A stretch of DNA of 36,049 nt from Caldilineaceae bacterium (GCA_019637645.1 JAHBVH010000085.1:1-36049); one strand, 5' to 3'; positions 18,466 through 26,843 are shown, counted from the stretch's first letter. Made by a program: numbers and translations. Notes: generated by a model not told the origin, from the sequence alone.

Positions 18466-18494
18466 AGTATAGCATAGGCTAGGGGGAGACTCAA
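18466..18494 (-). promoter_or_regulatory. Sigma70-type promoter with extended -10
   Basis: On the minus strand, TTGAGT (18494-18489) is followed by exactly 17 nt and TATACT (18471-18466), with an extended TGC directly before the -10. It lies 37 nt upstream of the ATG at 18428 of the coiled-coil protein gene, whose AGGA ribosome binding site is in between. Confidence 0.7.
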
Positions 18495-18566
18495 TAGGCA
18501 AAGCCGAAGAGCTAGGCAAGCGCGATCCCATCAATGTATGGTGGTGCGGACAAGCACCTATTGTCC

Positions 18567-19445
18567 CTAACTCACCGCCAACAAATCCATGACGGGGCCA
18601 TGAATACAGAGGCGGGTATAGCCTTTTCCCTTCATGGGCACGGCACAAGCTAAACAAGCACCTACACCACAAAGCAGATCGCCCTCGATTAACGCCTGGG
18701 CAAATCCTGTTTCTAGCCGAAAGCGATACTGTCGCAAACTCGCCCCAACGGTGGGTAACTGAGCAAAAGGTAGGGCTATACAGACTTGATCGGCCCAGGG
18801 GATTAGCTCGGCGACTTGTTCTGCCCAAACCGCTTCTGTCGGGGCTGGGCGTACTTCTACCGGAATCGACAACAGCGGTGTGATCAACTCAATGGTATCG
18901 GTATCACCCCGAATGAGCATCGTGACACGCCCACCACGATCAAGCATCAGCTCGCTGAGGGCAAAGAGCAGCGGCGCCCGAAGCGCATCGGTCAACAACA
19001 GCAAGTTGCGCGTTTGTGGGTGAAGGGTAAAGCCCTGGCCCAAAGGCCCCATCAGGTTGATCGGCTGCCCTACGGGTTGTTGTAACAGCCACTGATAACC
19101 AGGATCAGGGTGGGTAAGCGGGAGATAGAGATCCCACTGGTCACCGTCCACTTCAGCACGCGTTGGCCGACATTGGACGCCAAAAAGCGGTCGTCGCCGA
19201 TAGAGCTGCCACTCCTGCCAACGACTGTGCTCCCCTTGGATGCCACAGCGCGCCAAAAAATAGCGCCCATTGATCCCCGCCGTGGCTAACCCACTGGGCA
19301 ATTGCAGCGATAACAAGGCGCTCTCCTGTACGATGCGCGCCGGTGCCGCAACAACTGCCGTTCGTGTGCCATCGCTGTTGCTTGTGGGGAAAGCGCGTGG
19401 GGCGGAAAGGGGGATGGATGGCCCGTGTACAGAAAGATCCGACAT
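18567..19445 (-). CDS. PyrK-like FAD/[2Fe-2S] electron-transfer protein
   Basis: A 292-residue protein of the ferredoxin-NADP reductase superfamily. An N-terminal beta-barrel flavin domain includes YRRRPLFGV around residues 83-91; a nucleotide-binding domain follows, with the MGPLGQGF loop and a LLLLTDALRAPLLFAL segment. The C-terminus has the DHODB/PyrK iron-sulfur signature CGVGACLAC with Cys259, Cys264, Cys267 and Cys280 (C-x4-C-x2-C-x12-C). PyrK passes electrons from PyrD to NAD+ in class 1B dihydroorotate dehydrogenase; related subunits serve other NAD(P)H-linked oxidoreductases. No pyrD or other partner is in the window, so the substrate partner is open and no symbol is assigned. The ATG at 19445 has AGGGGAC about 9-11 nt upstream. 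The gene is divergent from the DUF58 gene. Confidence 0.82.
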   Translation of the reverse strand: MSDLSVHGPSIPLSAPRAFPTSNSDGTRTAVVAAPARIVQESALLSLQLPSGLATAGINGRYFLARCGIQGEHSRWQEWQLYRRRPLFGVQCRPTRAEVDGDQWDLYLPLTHPDPGYQWLLQQPVGQPINLMGPLGQGFTLHPQTRNLLLLTDALRAPLLFALSELMLDRGGRVTMLIRGDTDTIELITPLLSIPVEVRPAPTEAVWAEQVAELIPWADQVCIALPFAQLPTVGASLRQYRFRLETGFAQALIEGDLLCGVGACLACAVPMKGKGYTRLCIHGPVMDLLAVS

Positions 19446-19473
19446 TGCGATAGTCCCCTGCTTCTGTTATAGT
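19445..19473 (+). promoter_or_regulatory. Sigma70-type promoter of the DUF58-TgpA pair
   Basis: TTGCGA at 19445-19450, a 17-nt spacer and TATAGT at 19468-19473 form a good promoter. Transcription would begin near 19480, just downstream of the ATG at 19478. This rules that ATG out as a normal start and supports the in-frame ATG at 19574. The -35 touches the start codon of the divergent PyrK-like gene. Confidence 0.6.
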
Positions 19474-19573
19474 ACATATGCATCATCGTGCTCGTTTGCC
19501 AAGCCAGAATGGATCGTTGACAACCCGCCGTCGCCTGCGCGACGCTGGCTATTTTCACATATTGACCAAACCA

Positions 19574-20953
19574 ATGCAAGTTATTCGTGCGTTGCACCTG
19601 CCGCGTTTGGATGGTACTGCCCTGTGGAATCGTGGGCTACCAGCCGCGGTACGGATTACCCACCAGCTTTTATGGCCTTTGTTCCTGGTGCCCTGGCTCT
19701 TGCTCAATCAGCTTGTGACCCCGCACCCTGTTTGGGTGGTGCTGTTGGTGAGTTTGGTGGGGCTATATGGTGTCGCCTGGGGATGGGTTCGTCAGCAGGC
19801 GCATCACGTTACCTTAACGCGGCGGCGAACGGGTGCTTTGCTGGTCGCTGGTGATGAATTAACCGAGGAATTTGTTCTGTACAATGGCAGCCCGCTGCCT
19901 GTGCTGTGGGCCGAATTGATCGACCACTCCGATTTGCTGGATTATTATCCCGGGCGCGTTGTGGGATGTGGTGGCCAGAGCCATTCCCGCTGGCAGACCA
20001 AGATGACCTGTCGGCAGCGGGGCGTCTACCAGCTTGGTCCGCATGAACTCAAGCTTGGTGATCCCTTTCATCTCTTTGCCTTAACCATCACTTTCTCCGC
20101 GCGGGAGACGATTCTGATCTATCCCCGTGTGTTGCATCTCCCTACGTTCCAGCTTCCCCAAGGCAGCACAACCGGTAGCGCCCGGCGACAGCGCCCTTTG
20201 TGGGGCGCCCAACCAGCCACTACCGTCCGTGATCATCAACCGACCGACAGTCTGCGCTATGTCCACTGGCCGCTGACGGCCCACCGCGCCCAACTTATGG
20301 TGAAGGAGTTGGCGACCGAACCGAGTGGCGCGGTCTGGCTTGTGCTTGATCTCAATCAGGCTGTCCACACCGGTGAGGGGGAAGCGGGTACATTGGAGTA
20401 TAGCATTATGGTGGCGGCGAGTGTTGTTGCTCAGCTGCTCAGTCGGAGTGACCAGCCCGCGGTTGGCCTCTTGACCATTGCCCAGGGTAGCGACCACGCG
20501 ACCCAACCGCAAGTGGTCAGCCTGCCGCCCCAAAGCGGTCAAGCGCAGCTGTGGGCCATTCTGGCCGCGTTAGCGCCGGTGCAGCCAAGTGCCGTTCCTT
20601 TGGTCGATCTGCTGCGCACGGCGCGGCGCGCCCTTGGGCGGCGTTCGACCTTGGTGATCGTGACGGCGCAGCCAACCACCTTGCTCCCCGCCGAAGATTG
20701 GCCTGCCCAATTGGTCCATTTGCAAACAACCGGCGTGACGAGCAGTGTTTGCCTAGTCAGCCGTGAAGCCGACCCCGCGGCCGCCGATACGGCTGTGCGC
20801 AGCTTGCTGGCCCGCTATCAAATTCCCGTCCAGTATTTTGTCACAACGGCCCCCCGCACGGCTGCCTTAACCTTCCGCCGCACGCGTAAAGTGATTCGCT
20901 CCACCCCAACCGGTGGGGTCGTGACCTATGAGGAAGAAGTCGAAGTCGGCTGA
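19574..20953 (+). CDS. DUF58 domain protein
   Basis: A 459-residue protein with two membrane segments at about residues 30-75, then a beta-rich region and the DUF58 signature with His221 and the VHW motif (His231) in the pattern RDHQPTDSLRYVHW, followed by MVKELATEPSG. After this comes a von Willebrand A-like fold region (VWLVLDLNQ onward). DUF58 proteins usually sit beside a MoxR AAA+ ATPase and a TgpA transglutaminase; the TgpA partner is directly downstream here, but no MoxR gene is present in the window. The start at 19574 is chosen because the best promoter would start transcription after the alternative ATG at 19478; neither has a clear ribosome binding site. Function is probably in assembly or maturation at the cell envelope, which is inference. 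Confidence 0.85.
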   Translation: MQVIRALHLPRLDGTALWNRGLPAAVRITHQLLWPLFLVPWLLLNQLVTPHPVWVVLLVSLVGLYGVAWGWVRQQAHHVTLTRRRTGALLVAGDELTEEFVLYNGSPLPVLWAELIDHSDLLDYYPGRVVGCGGQSHSRWQTKMTCRQRGVYQLGPHELKLGDPFHLFALTITFSARETILIYPRVLHLPTFQLPQGSTTGSARRQRPLWGAQPATTVRDHQPTDSLRYVHWPLTAHRAQLMVKELATEPSGAVWLVLDLNQAVHTGEGEAGTLEYSIMVAASVVAQLLSRSDQPAVGLLTIAQGSDHATQPQVVSLPPQSGQAQLWAILAALAPVQPSAVPLVDLLRTARRALGRRSTLVIVTAQPTTLLPAEDWPAQLVHLQTTGVTSSVCLVSREADPAAADTAVRSLLARYQIPVQYFVTTAPRTAALTFRRTRKVIRSTPTGGVVTYEEEVEVG

Positions 20954-20972
20954 ATATCATTCCAAAGCATCC

Positions 20973-23345
20973 ATGACTGTTGCAACCAACCCACCTTCCG
21001 CTGATCTCCCCGAACAAGCGCAACCCCATCTGGTGCGCCGGATTTGGGCTGGGCTCGTGGCGCGCTACCGGCCTTGGCTGGGCTGGCTCGTCCTGTTTAC
21101 CTCTATGGGCTTGGCGGCGTTGCCAGCCCAAGGGCTGGGTGAAAATCGTGTAGCTGAATTGGCGCGGATGCAAGCGGGTGTGGGTGGCGTCGGCCCCCTG
21201 GCTGTTTTGGTAACTTGGCTATGGTTGGGGTGGCGTCGGCCGCGGGCCTTGACCCGCTGGTGGCTCCTCAACTGGCTATTCGGTGTGCTGTTGCTGGTGG
21301 GCGTTGGTCTGCTTGTGCTTGGTCAGGCATTGGTGCAATGGCTGCCAACCGTGACCCAACTGGCTTCCACAGTCATGACGGGACAGTGGGCTGCACTCGG
21401 TGGGCAGATCGTCGGCGATTGGGTAAGCCTGGGAACCCGTTTCAGCCTTTGGTGGCAAGGCGTGCAGGCCGGTGGCGCCGCGCAGGATAATCTAATCTTT
21501 GCTGCTCTCGCGGGGGCTCTCTTTTGGGGCTTTGGTCTCTTGACGGCTTGGCTAGTCCGGCGCTTTCGGCAGGGTCTACCCGCGGCCGCGCCCCTGCTTT
21601 GGCTGCTTGGGACCATTTTGCTCTACAGCGGGACCAATCGTTCCCTGATGGTGGCTGGCGTGCTCTTGGCGCTGTTATTACATATTCTGCTGGATCAGCA
21701 ACGGCTGGTTGAACGCTGGGAAGCGCTACGGCTGGACTATAATCCCGATCTCCGCTGGGATCGCTTTTTGACCGTGGCGCTGGTGGCGGCTGTGCTTTTT
21801 TTGCTGGCGGGGCTCATGCCCAATCTCTATAGCCAATCCTTGGTGACCCGCTACTACCGTTGGATTGCCCCAGTTGATCAACAGCTGGAAGCGTTCCAAG
21901 GGCGGCTCTTTCCCGACCTAACAGGCATCTCTCGTCTTCGTGGGCGTGGCGACGCGGCGGGGTTGCCCAATGCCTTTCTCCTGGGTGGGGGCGGCACATT
22001 GGGGCAAAATGTGGTGATGCATGTCCGTACCAATGATGCGATGGGCTACGAGGGGCTCCCCTATGAAACGAGCACGCCCCCCGCCCACTATATGCGCGGC
22101 GCTACGCTGAGCACCTATGACGGCCATGGCTGGAGCAACCCCAATCGCCTGAGCCGCCAGCCGAAAGCGGCCAATGAACGGTGGGCGGACCCAACTGCCG
22201 AGAGCATGGCAGGGCGTAAGCTGTTGGTCCAGAGCGTGACGCTTTTTACCGCCGCTGCCGTTCTCTATGCCGCGCCCGAGCCTTTAGAACCAGGGGTGGA
22301 CTATGAGGCCGAAGCGCGTGGGGAAGGTGACCTGGTGGCGATCTGGCAACGCGCCCGTCATTATACGGTTGTTTCTACTATTCCCGCGGTGAGTGAAGCC
22401 ATGTTGGCGGCACAGCCCGCGTGGGGCGCTGCGGAGCCGCTGCCTCCAGGATATGCGCTTCATCTGGCCCTACCCGAGAGCATCACAGACCGCACGCGCC
22501 AATTGGCGGCGGAGTTGACCGCGAACGAGCCGACCGCCTTTGGCAAAGCACGTGCCATTGAACAGTTCTTGCGTCAATATACCTATGACCTCGCGGTGCC
22601 ATCGCCACCGACCGATGTGGTGGATATTGTTGATTATTTCCTTTTTGATCTCCAGCGCGGCTACTGTGATTACTACGCCACTGCTTTTGTGGTGTTGGCG
22701 CGGCTGGCGGGCTTGCCGGCTCGTTTTGCCACCGGCTATGCGCCCGGCTATTGGGACTACGCGGCTCAGGTATGGGTGATTACCGAGGAGCAGGCCCACT
22801 CGTGGCCAGAGGTCTACTTCCCGACCTATGGCTGGATTCCTTTTGAGCCGACCGCCGGGCGACCAGAATTAGCACGGGTCGGTACGATGCCAACTAGCAG
22901 TAGTGCTAGCTTAACTACCCCGCGGGCGCTCCCACCGGCCTCTGCTACACCGACAAGTGGCTGGCCGTGGAATTGGCAGATGCTCTTTTGGCTCTTGCCC
23001 CTACTTCTAGCTGGCTGGGGCGGTTGGATCGGGTGGCAACAGTGGCGGCGGCGCTATGAAGATCCGTGGGTGAATCTGCTGCACTGGGGGCGACGATTGG
23101 GGCGACCCTTGGCAGAGGGCGAAACTGTGCTCGAATATGGCGCAGCCCTGGCGGCCCATGTCACGGCCCAGCAACAGGCCGCCGACGCCGGGCGGGTTGC
23201 CGCGCGCGAAATCCTCGCTTTGAGTCAACAGGTCAATGCTCTCCGTTACGCCCCTGCCCCATCGCGGCCGCAAGCCAACATCGAAATTCGTGACCACTGG
23301 GCGCGCCTGCGCGATTATTTACCCCAACTCCAACGTTCCAGGTAA
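20973..23345 (+). CDS. TgpA-type transmembrane transglutaminase-like protein
   Basis: A 790-residue membrane protein. Six or seven hydrophobic segments fill about residues 25-280. An extracytoplasmic transglutaminase-like domain follows, with RGYCDYYA (Cys565), QAHSWPEVYF (His609) and GWIPFEPT. The third residue of the usual Cys-His-Asp triad is Glu625 here. A further helix at about residues 670-690 and a cytoplasmic DUF4129-like tail with DPWVNLLHW complete the TgpA/YebA layout. Such proteins act as transglutaminase or protease-like enzymes at the cell surface; the substrate is unknown. ATG 20973 is 19 nt after the DUF58 stop; an overlapping ATG at 20928 is possible, adding 15 basic residues. 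Neither has a good ribosome binding site, so translational coupling to the DUF58 gene is likely. Confidence 0.87.
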   Translation: MTVATNPPSADLPEQAQPHLVRRIWAGLVARYRPWLGWLVLFTSMGLAALPAQGLGENRVAELARMQAGVGGVGPLAVLVTWLWLGWRRPRALTRWWLLNWLFGVLLLVGVGLLVLGQALVQWLPTVTQLASTVMTGQWAALGGQIVGDWVSLGTRFSLWWQGVQAGGAAQDNLIFAALAGALFWGFGLLTAWLVRRFRQGLPAAAPLLWLLGTILLYSGTNRSLMVAGVLLALLLHILLDQQRLVERWEALRLDYNPDLRWDRFLTVALVAAVLFLLAGLMPNLYSQSLVTRYYRWIAPVDQQLEAFQGRLFPDLTGISRLRGRGDAAGLPNAFLLGGGGTLGQNVVMHVRTNDAMGYEGLPYETSTPPAHYMRGATLSTYDGHGWSNPNRLSRQPKAANERWADPTAESMAGRKLLVQSVTLFTAAAVLYAAPEPLEPGVDYEAEARGEGDLVAIWQRARHYTVVSTIPAVSEAMLAAQPAWGAAEPLPPGYALHLALPESITDRTRQLAAELTANEPTAFGKARAIEQFLRQYTYDLAVPSPPTDVVDIVDYFLFDLQRGYCDYYATAFVVLARLAGLPARFATGYAPGYWDYAAQVWVITEEQAHSWPEVYFPTYGWIPFEPTAGRPELARVGTMPTSSSASLTTPRALPPASATPTSGWPWNWQMLFWLLPLLLAGWGGWIGWQQWRRRYEDPWVNLLHWGRRLGRPLAEGETVLEYGAALAAHVTAQQQAADAGRVAAREILALSQQVNALRYAPAPSRPQANIEIRDHWARLRDYLPQLQRSR

Positions 23346-23393
23346 GTTCTCAGGTTTAGCCGTTCTTCGCGCCTACTACAATCTGCTAAGCGC

Positions 23394-23840
23394 CTACCGG
23401 GGCCGATTCCCTTCCACTTCCCTCTTGAGATCGTCCAGGATCGCGCGGAGCGACGCTGCTTCGCTTTGGTAGCGCACGCGTTGGAGCAAGGAATGCCAGC
23501 CATAGAAGTTGCTCCGCAGGGTGACTTTGGTGCCACCCACTTGGTCATCTAAATGCAGGCTGTAGACTACCGTGGGGCCTGCCCCGACCCTTTCCCAAAC
23601 GGTCGTATCATCCACAACCACCATGCGGATCATATATTGGCTGGGCGTGCTGCCCTGTGGCGTGGGCGTTAGCCGAAATTGGGCTTCCTCGGCCCAAGTG
23701 GTTCCTTGCACCCAAGTGGCTTGGGCGACATCGGTGCGCCAGCGTGGCCAATCGGCTAGGCGGCAGAAGCGCTCCCAAATGGCCGCACGCGCCGCATGAA
23801 TATATTGTGTGGCAGTTACCTGTAGGGTGGGTTGGATCAT
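23394..23840 (-). CDS. SRPBCC-family (START-like) protein
   Basis: A 148-residue protein with the SRPBCC/polyketide-cyclase pattern: an N-terminal strand (QPTLQVTATQYIHAARAA), an amphipathic IWERFCRLADWPRWRTDV segment, a central beta-sheet with TTVWERVGAGPTVVYSLHL, and a long C-terminal helix ending in AILDDLKREVEG. The fold makes a deep hydrophobic pocket, so binding of a small hydrophobic ligand is likely, but neither ligand nor enzymatic role can be read from the sequence. ATG 23840 begins directly before the first strand; AAAGG lies about 13 nt upstream. A GTG at 23897 would add 19 residues with three consecutive Cys and is less likely. It converges with the TgpA gene (48-nt gap). Confidence 0.78.
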   Translation of the reverse strand: MIQPTLQVTATQYIHAARAAIWERFCRLADWPRWRTDVAQATWVQGTTWAEEAQFRLTPTPQGSTPSQYMIRMVVVDDTTVWERVGAGPTVVYSLHLDDQVGGTKVTLRSNFYGWHSLLQRVRYQSEAASLRAILDDLKREVEGNRPR

Positions 23841-24004
23841 TGGTATAACAATGCCTTTGCAACAGCAGTAGGTCGGCTTTTCTGCTGGCTGGGTCACAGC
23901 CTTGGCTTAAGCCATAGGGGATTATTCTACTGTATCTTTGCTGCGAAACCCAACCAACACGGGGCCAAGCTGCCTCTCTTTTTCCCCGATTCAGTAAAAT
24001 GATG

Positions 24005-24023
24005 TACAATAAGCACAGATGTT
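24005..24023 (+). promoter_or_regulatory. Candidate -10 and overlapping palindromic operator for SRAP
   Basis: TACAAT (24005-24010) fits a -10 box; no convincing -35 is seen. Directly after it, at 24012-24023, is AGCACAGATGTT, differing by one base from the third dyad (AACACAGATGTT) of the downstream repeat array. A bound repressor here would cover the predicted transcription start. Confidence 0.4.
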
Positions 24024-24064
24024 CGATGATGAAGTTTGTGATCAAGGACCCAAGCCAGCCAGTG

Positions 24065-24116
24065 GTTGAACATAGATGTTGAACATAGATGTTGAACACA
24101 GATGTTGAGCATGGCT
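24065..24116 (+). repeat. Four 13-bp tandem repeats forming palindromic dyads upstream of SRAP
   Basis: Four consecutive 13-nt units with consensus GTTGAACATAGAT begin at 24065, 24078, 24091 and 24104. The first two are identical, the third has one change, the fourth is degenerate. Each junction makes a dyad AACAT-AG-ATGTT (24069-24080, 24082-24093, and 24095-24106 with one mismatch). The array ends 20 nt before the SRAP start codon and looks like a multi-site operator. Confidence 0.75.
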
Positions 24117-24136
24117 GAGTAGAAAGAAGGTGACCC

Positions 24137-24826
24137 ATGTGTGGACGCTTTACGCTGGACGCTTCTCCCGAGCAACTCGCGACGCTCTTTGATCTACCCG
24201 AAGCACCCGTGTTGGTATCGCGCTATAATATCGCGCCTACCCAGCCGGTGGGGGTTGTGCGCATTAATCCCCAGGCGGCGCAGGCGGGGCAACACGAATG
24301 GGCGTTGACCTATTGGGGGCTGATTCCCTCGTGGGCCAAAGATCCCGCCATCGGGGCGCGGATGATCAACGCCCGTTCGGAAACGGTCACCGAAAAGCCA
24401 GCCTTTCGGGCGGCCTTCAAGCGCCGACGCTGCCTCGTGCCAACCTCCGGCTTTTTTGAATGGCAAAAGCAGGGCAAGACGAAGCAGCCCTACTACATCA
24501 CCACACCTGATCGTTCTCCCTTTGCCATTGCGGGCCTGTGGGAATATTGGGAAGGGGCCGATGGCTCGGCATTAGAGAGCTGTACCCTTCTCACGACCAG
24601 CGCCAATGCGTTGATGGAACCCCTGCATGATCGGATGCCGGTGATTGTGCAGCCCCAGGATTATGCGCAGTGGTTGGGCACAGGCCGCGATGCTACGCCC
24701 CAGGAATTGGATCAACTGCAACACCTGTTGCGCCCCTATGCCGATGACGGTTTGGTGGCCTACCCTGTGAGCACCTACGTCAATAATGCGCGCAACGAAG
24801 GCGTGGACTGTATCCAGCCCCTGTAG
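24137..24826 (+). CDS. SRAP domain protein (YedK/HMCES-type abasic-site shield)
   Basis: A 229-residue, full-length SOS response-associated peptidase-family protein. It keeps every key residue: Cys2, exposed after removal of Met1, Asn31 in NIAPTQ, Asn78 and Arg80 in MINARSE, Glu108 in SGFFEW, and His164 in HDRMPV. Members form a thiazolidine cross-link between Cys2 and an abasic site in single-stranded DNA, protecting it from cleavage. The ATG at 24137 has an excellent ribosome binding site, AGAAGG (24125-24130), 6 nt upstream. The gene family is often under LexA control, and a palindromic repeat array lies immediately upstream, which may be its operator. Next comes a helical-repeat gene after a 38-nt gap. 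Confidence 0.95.
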   Translation: MCGRFTLDASPEQLATLFDLPEAPVLVSRYNIAPTQPVGVVRINPQAAQAGQHEWALTYWGLIPSWAKDPAIGARMINARSETVTEKPAFRAAFKRRRCLVPTSGFFEWQKQGKTKQPYYITTPDRSPFAIAGLWEYWEGADGSALESCTLLTTSANALMEPLHDRMPVIVQPQDYAQWLGTGRDATPQELDQLQHLLRPYADDGLVAYPVSTYVNNARNEGVDCIQPL

Positions 24827-24864
24827 CTAGAAACCATCCTTGTCGATCTTTGGGGAGCAGATGC

Positions 24865-25821
24865 ATGGCAAAAAAGAAAGATCCGGCCCAGGCAGCCCAA
24901 GTGCAGCAACTGCGTGGCCTGGCTAATGACCCGCACGCCCAAGCCGATTTTGCGGTTACCTTGCTTCAGGCACGTTATGGCCCGGAAGTGATCTTGGCGG
25001 CATTGCAAACTTTGGCGCGTATCCCCCACGAAGCGGCCACCACGGCCCGGCCCGCGTTGCTCAACCTCTATCAGCACTATAGCAGCCGCGGCCAGAAACA
25101 AGATCCCGCGGCCTACTTGCGCGCGGCGATTGTGCGCGCCCTGCGCGAAATTGTGCGGCCTGCGGATGGGCCCTTCCTCGCCCAAGTGACTGAAACCTTT
25201 ATCTTTCCGCCCCCAGAATTCCTCGAGGAAGGGGCCATGCTGCGCTCGGCAGCTCTATTGGCTCTGGCCGAGGTTGATGATGACCTGGCCCGCTATCATG
25301 CCGTGCGGCTCTTGGCGAATGAGCATACGAACCGTATGTCTGGTGAACCGGCCTTGACTGCCGCCAAAATGTTGGCCGCGCAGGGAGAAGACCTGCCCCT
25401 CTATTTTTATGTGATGCAGGACAGCGCACGGGTCGTGCCCGAAGTCGTCTCTATCTGTTTAGGTAATCTGATCAACCTACGGACCGATCTCCTGCCCGGT
25501 GTGATCAGCCGATACGCGGAAGCGACCAATGAGGTCATTTTGGTGGGGCTCTTCGATCTGTTGTTGAATCATCAAGCTGGCATACAAGGGGGTGACTTTC
25601 TTGTCCAATTTCTCCAACAGAGTACCCAGCTGGATGCCTATCGCTATCTTGTGGTGACCATGGTGACAAGTGGCAACCCGGATGTGGTACAATATCTCCT
25701 CAATGCCTCACGAATTGGGCTACCCAAAGCCAAAATCGCGATCCTGCGCGAGGCACTCAGTTTGGGAATGAGCACCGACCCAACCGTGACCCGTCTACTT
25801 GAACAACTTGCGCCCACCTAG
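24865..25821 (+). CDS. HEAT-like helical-repeat protein of unknown function
   Basis: I do not recognise a specific family. The 318-residue protein is almost all alpha-helical, built from paired helices of about 35-40 residues that resemble HEAT repeats (for example PEVILAALQTLARIP, RSAALLALAEVDDDLARYHAVRLLA and PEVVSICLGNLINL). It begins MAKKKDP and has no signal peptide or membrane segment, so it should be cytoplasmic. No catalytic motif stands out; a scaffold or protein-binding role is plausible. ATG 24865 is preceded by GGGGAG (24852-24857) 7 nt upstream; the in-frame TTG at 24850 lacks support. It sits between the SRAP and menA genes with short gaps on both sides and may be co-transcribed with them. 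Confidence 0.8.
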   Translation: MAKKKDPAQAAQVQQLRGLANDPHAQADFAVTLLQARYGPEVILAALQTLARIPHEAATTARPALLNLYQHYSSRGQKQDPAAYLRAAIVRALREIVRPADGPFLAQVTETFIFPPPEFLEEGAMLRSAALLALAEVDDDLARYHAVRLLANEHTNRMSGEPALTAAKMLAAQGEDLPLYFYVMQDSARVVPEVVSICLGNLINLRTDLLPGVISRYAEATNEVILVGLFDLLLNHQAGIQGGDFLVQFLQQSTQLDAYRYLVVTMVTSGNPDVVQYLLNASRIGLPKAKIAILREALSLGMSTDPTVTRLLEQLAPT

Positions 25822-25887
25822 CCCTTTGGTACGGAATCTTGCTACCAGCGCGAATCATTGGCTGGGCGCCACACAATTGAGGAATCC

Positions 25888-26790
25888 ATGCACGCACCAA
25901 CTTCGATCTCGGCACCACAGGCGTGGCTGCTTGCCGCACGGCCCAAAACCCTCCCCGCGGCGGTTGGTCCCATTTTGGTGGGGGCCGCGCTTGCCTTGGC
26001 CGATGACCGCTTTGAACTGCTCCCGGCGTTGGCCGCGTTGCTCTGTGCGCTGTTGCTCCAAATTGGTAGCAATTTTGCCAACGACTACTTCGACTTTTTC
26101 AAGGGCGCTGACACAAACGACCGCTTGGGGCCAACTCGCGCCACGGCGGCTGGTCTGCTGACGCCCAATGCCATGCGGTGGGGCATGGTGGTGGTCTTTG
26201 GCGCGGCAGTGCTCGTCGGGCTCTATCTAATCTGGGTTGGCGGCTGGCCGATCTTGGTGGCTGGCTTGGCGGCCCTCTTGGCTGCCATCGCCTATACGGG
26301 TGGCCCCTTTCCCTTTGGCTATTATGGCCTGGGCGATCTCTTTGTCTTTCTCTTCTTTGGGCTGGTGGCCGTCTGTGGCACCTATTATGTGCAAGCCCAC
26401 ACTCTGCCCCTCGCCGTCATCTTGGCTGCGGTACCGCCCGGCTTGCTCATTACCGCCATTCTGGTGGTCAACAACCTGCGCGATCTAGAAACCGACCGGC
26501 GCGCCAACAAACGAACGTTGGCGGTGCGGCTCGGGCGGCGTGGCACGCAGATGGAATACAGCTTGCTGCTCCTGGTCGCCTATCTCGTCCCCTTCTGGCT
26601 GTGGCTGGTGCTAGCCCAATCGGCCTGGGTCTTGCTGCCGCTGCTTTCCCTGCCCGCGGCGTTGCCCTTACTGCGCGCCGTGTTTACCACAACGGGCAAG
26701 CCACTAAACCTCACCCTGGCGGGCACGGCGCGCCTAAGCCTGATCTTTAGCCTGCTCTGGGCCGCCGGTTTTATCATCGCCACTTTCTAA
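25888..26790 (+). CDS. menA: 1,4-dihydroxy-2-naphthoate polyprenyltransferase (MenA)
   Basis: A 300-residue UbiA-superfamily membrane protein that attaches a polyprenyl chain to 1,4-dihydroxy-2-naphthoate, giving demethylmenaquinone. Both Mg-diphosphate-binding Asp motifs are intact: [11 protein letters not shown] (Asp66, Asp69, Asp75) and NNLRDLETD (Asp199, Asp203). The opening [17 protein letters not shown] and the [13 protein letters not shown] segment after the second motif are typical of MenA rather than UbiA. About eight or nine hydrophobic helices fit the family. ATG 25888 has GAGGA (25879-25883) 4 nt upstream; an in-frame TTG at 25858 is unnecessary. No other men genes are nearby. The gene implies menaquinone-based respiration. 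Confidence 0.94.
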   Translation: MHAPTSISAPQAWLLAARPKTLPAAVGPILVGAALALADDRFELLPALAALLCALLLQIGSNFANDYFDFFKGADTNDRLGPTRATAAGLLTPNAMRWGMVVVFGAAVLVGLYLIWVGGWPILVAGLAALLAAIAYTGGPFPFGYYGLGDLFVFLFFGLVAVCGTYYVQAHTLPLAVILAAVPPGLLITAILVVNNLRDLETDRRANKRTLAVRLGRRGTQMEYSLLLLVAYLVPFWLWLVLAQSAWVLLPLLSLPAALPLLRAVFTTTGKPLNLTLAGTARLSLIFSLLWAAGFIIATF

Positions 26791-26796
26791 AGAGCA

Positions 26797-26826
26797 GGTT
26801 ATAGGAGTGCCATTGCCTATATAACC
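26797..26826. terminator. Hairpin between convergent genes
   Basis: GGTTATA (26797-26803) and TATAACC (26820-26826) are perfect complements, and an inner GG/CC pair can extend the stem with a 2-nt bulge. It starts 6 nt after the menA stop and ends 17 nt before the end of the convergent reductase gene. There is no T-tract, so it is only a weak candidate terminator. Confidence 0.35.
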
Positions 26827-26843
26827 GTGTCTGGCGCATCTTG

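Noticed and set aside
19270..19854. Plus-strand open frame of 194 codons between the PyrK-like and DUF58 genes
   Set aside because: It overlaps both genes, including the PyrK-like N-terminus and the DUF58 membrane helices, and its product is Cys/Ala-rich without domain structure.
24065..24116. Short tandem repeats considered as a CRISPR remnant
   Set aside because: Units are contiguous and only 13 nt, with no spacers and no cas genes; an operator array fits better.
23608..24138. Minus-strand open frame of 176 codons over the SRPBCC gene and the repeat array
   Set aside because: It translates the 13-nt repeat array into low-complexity Cys/Ser/His sequence, and the SRPBCC frame is the real one.
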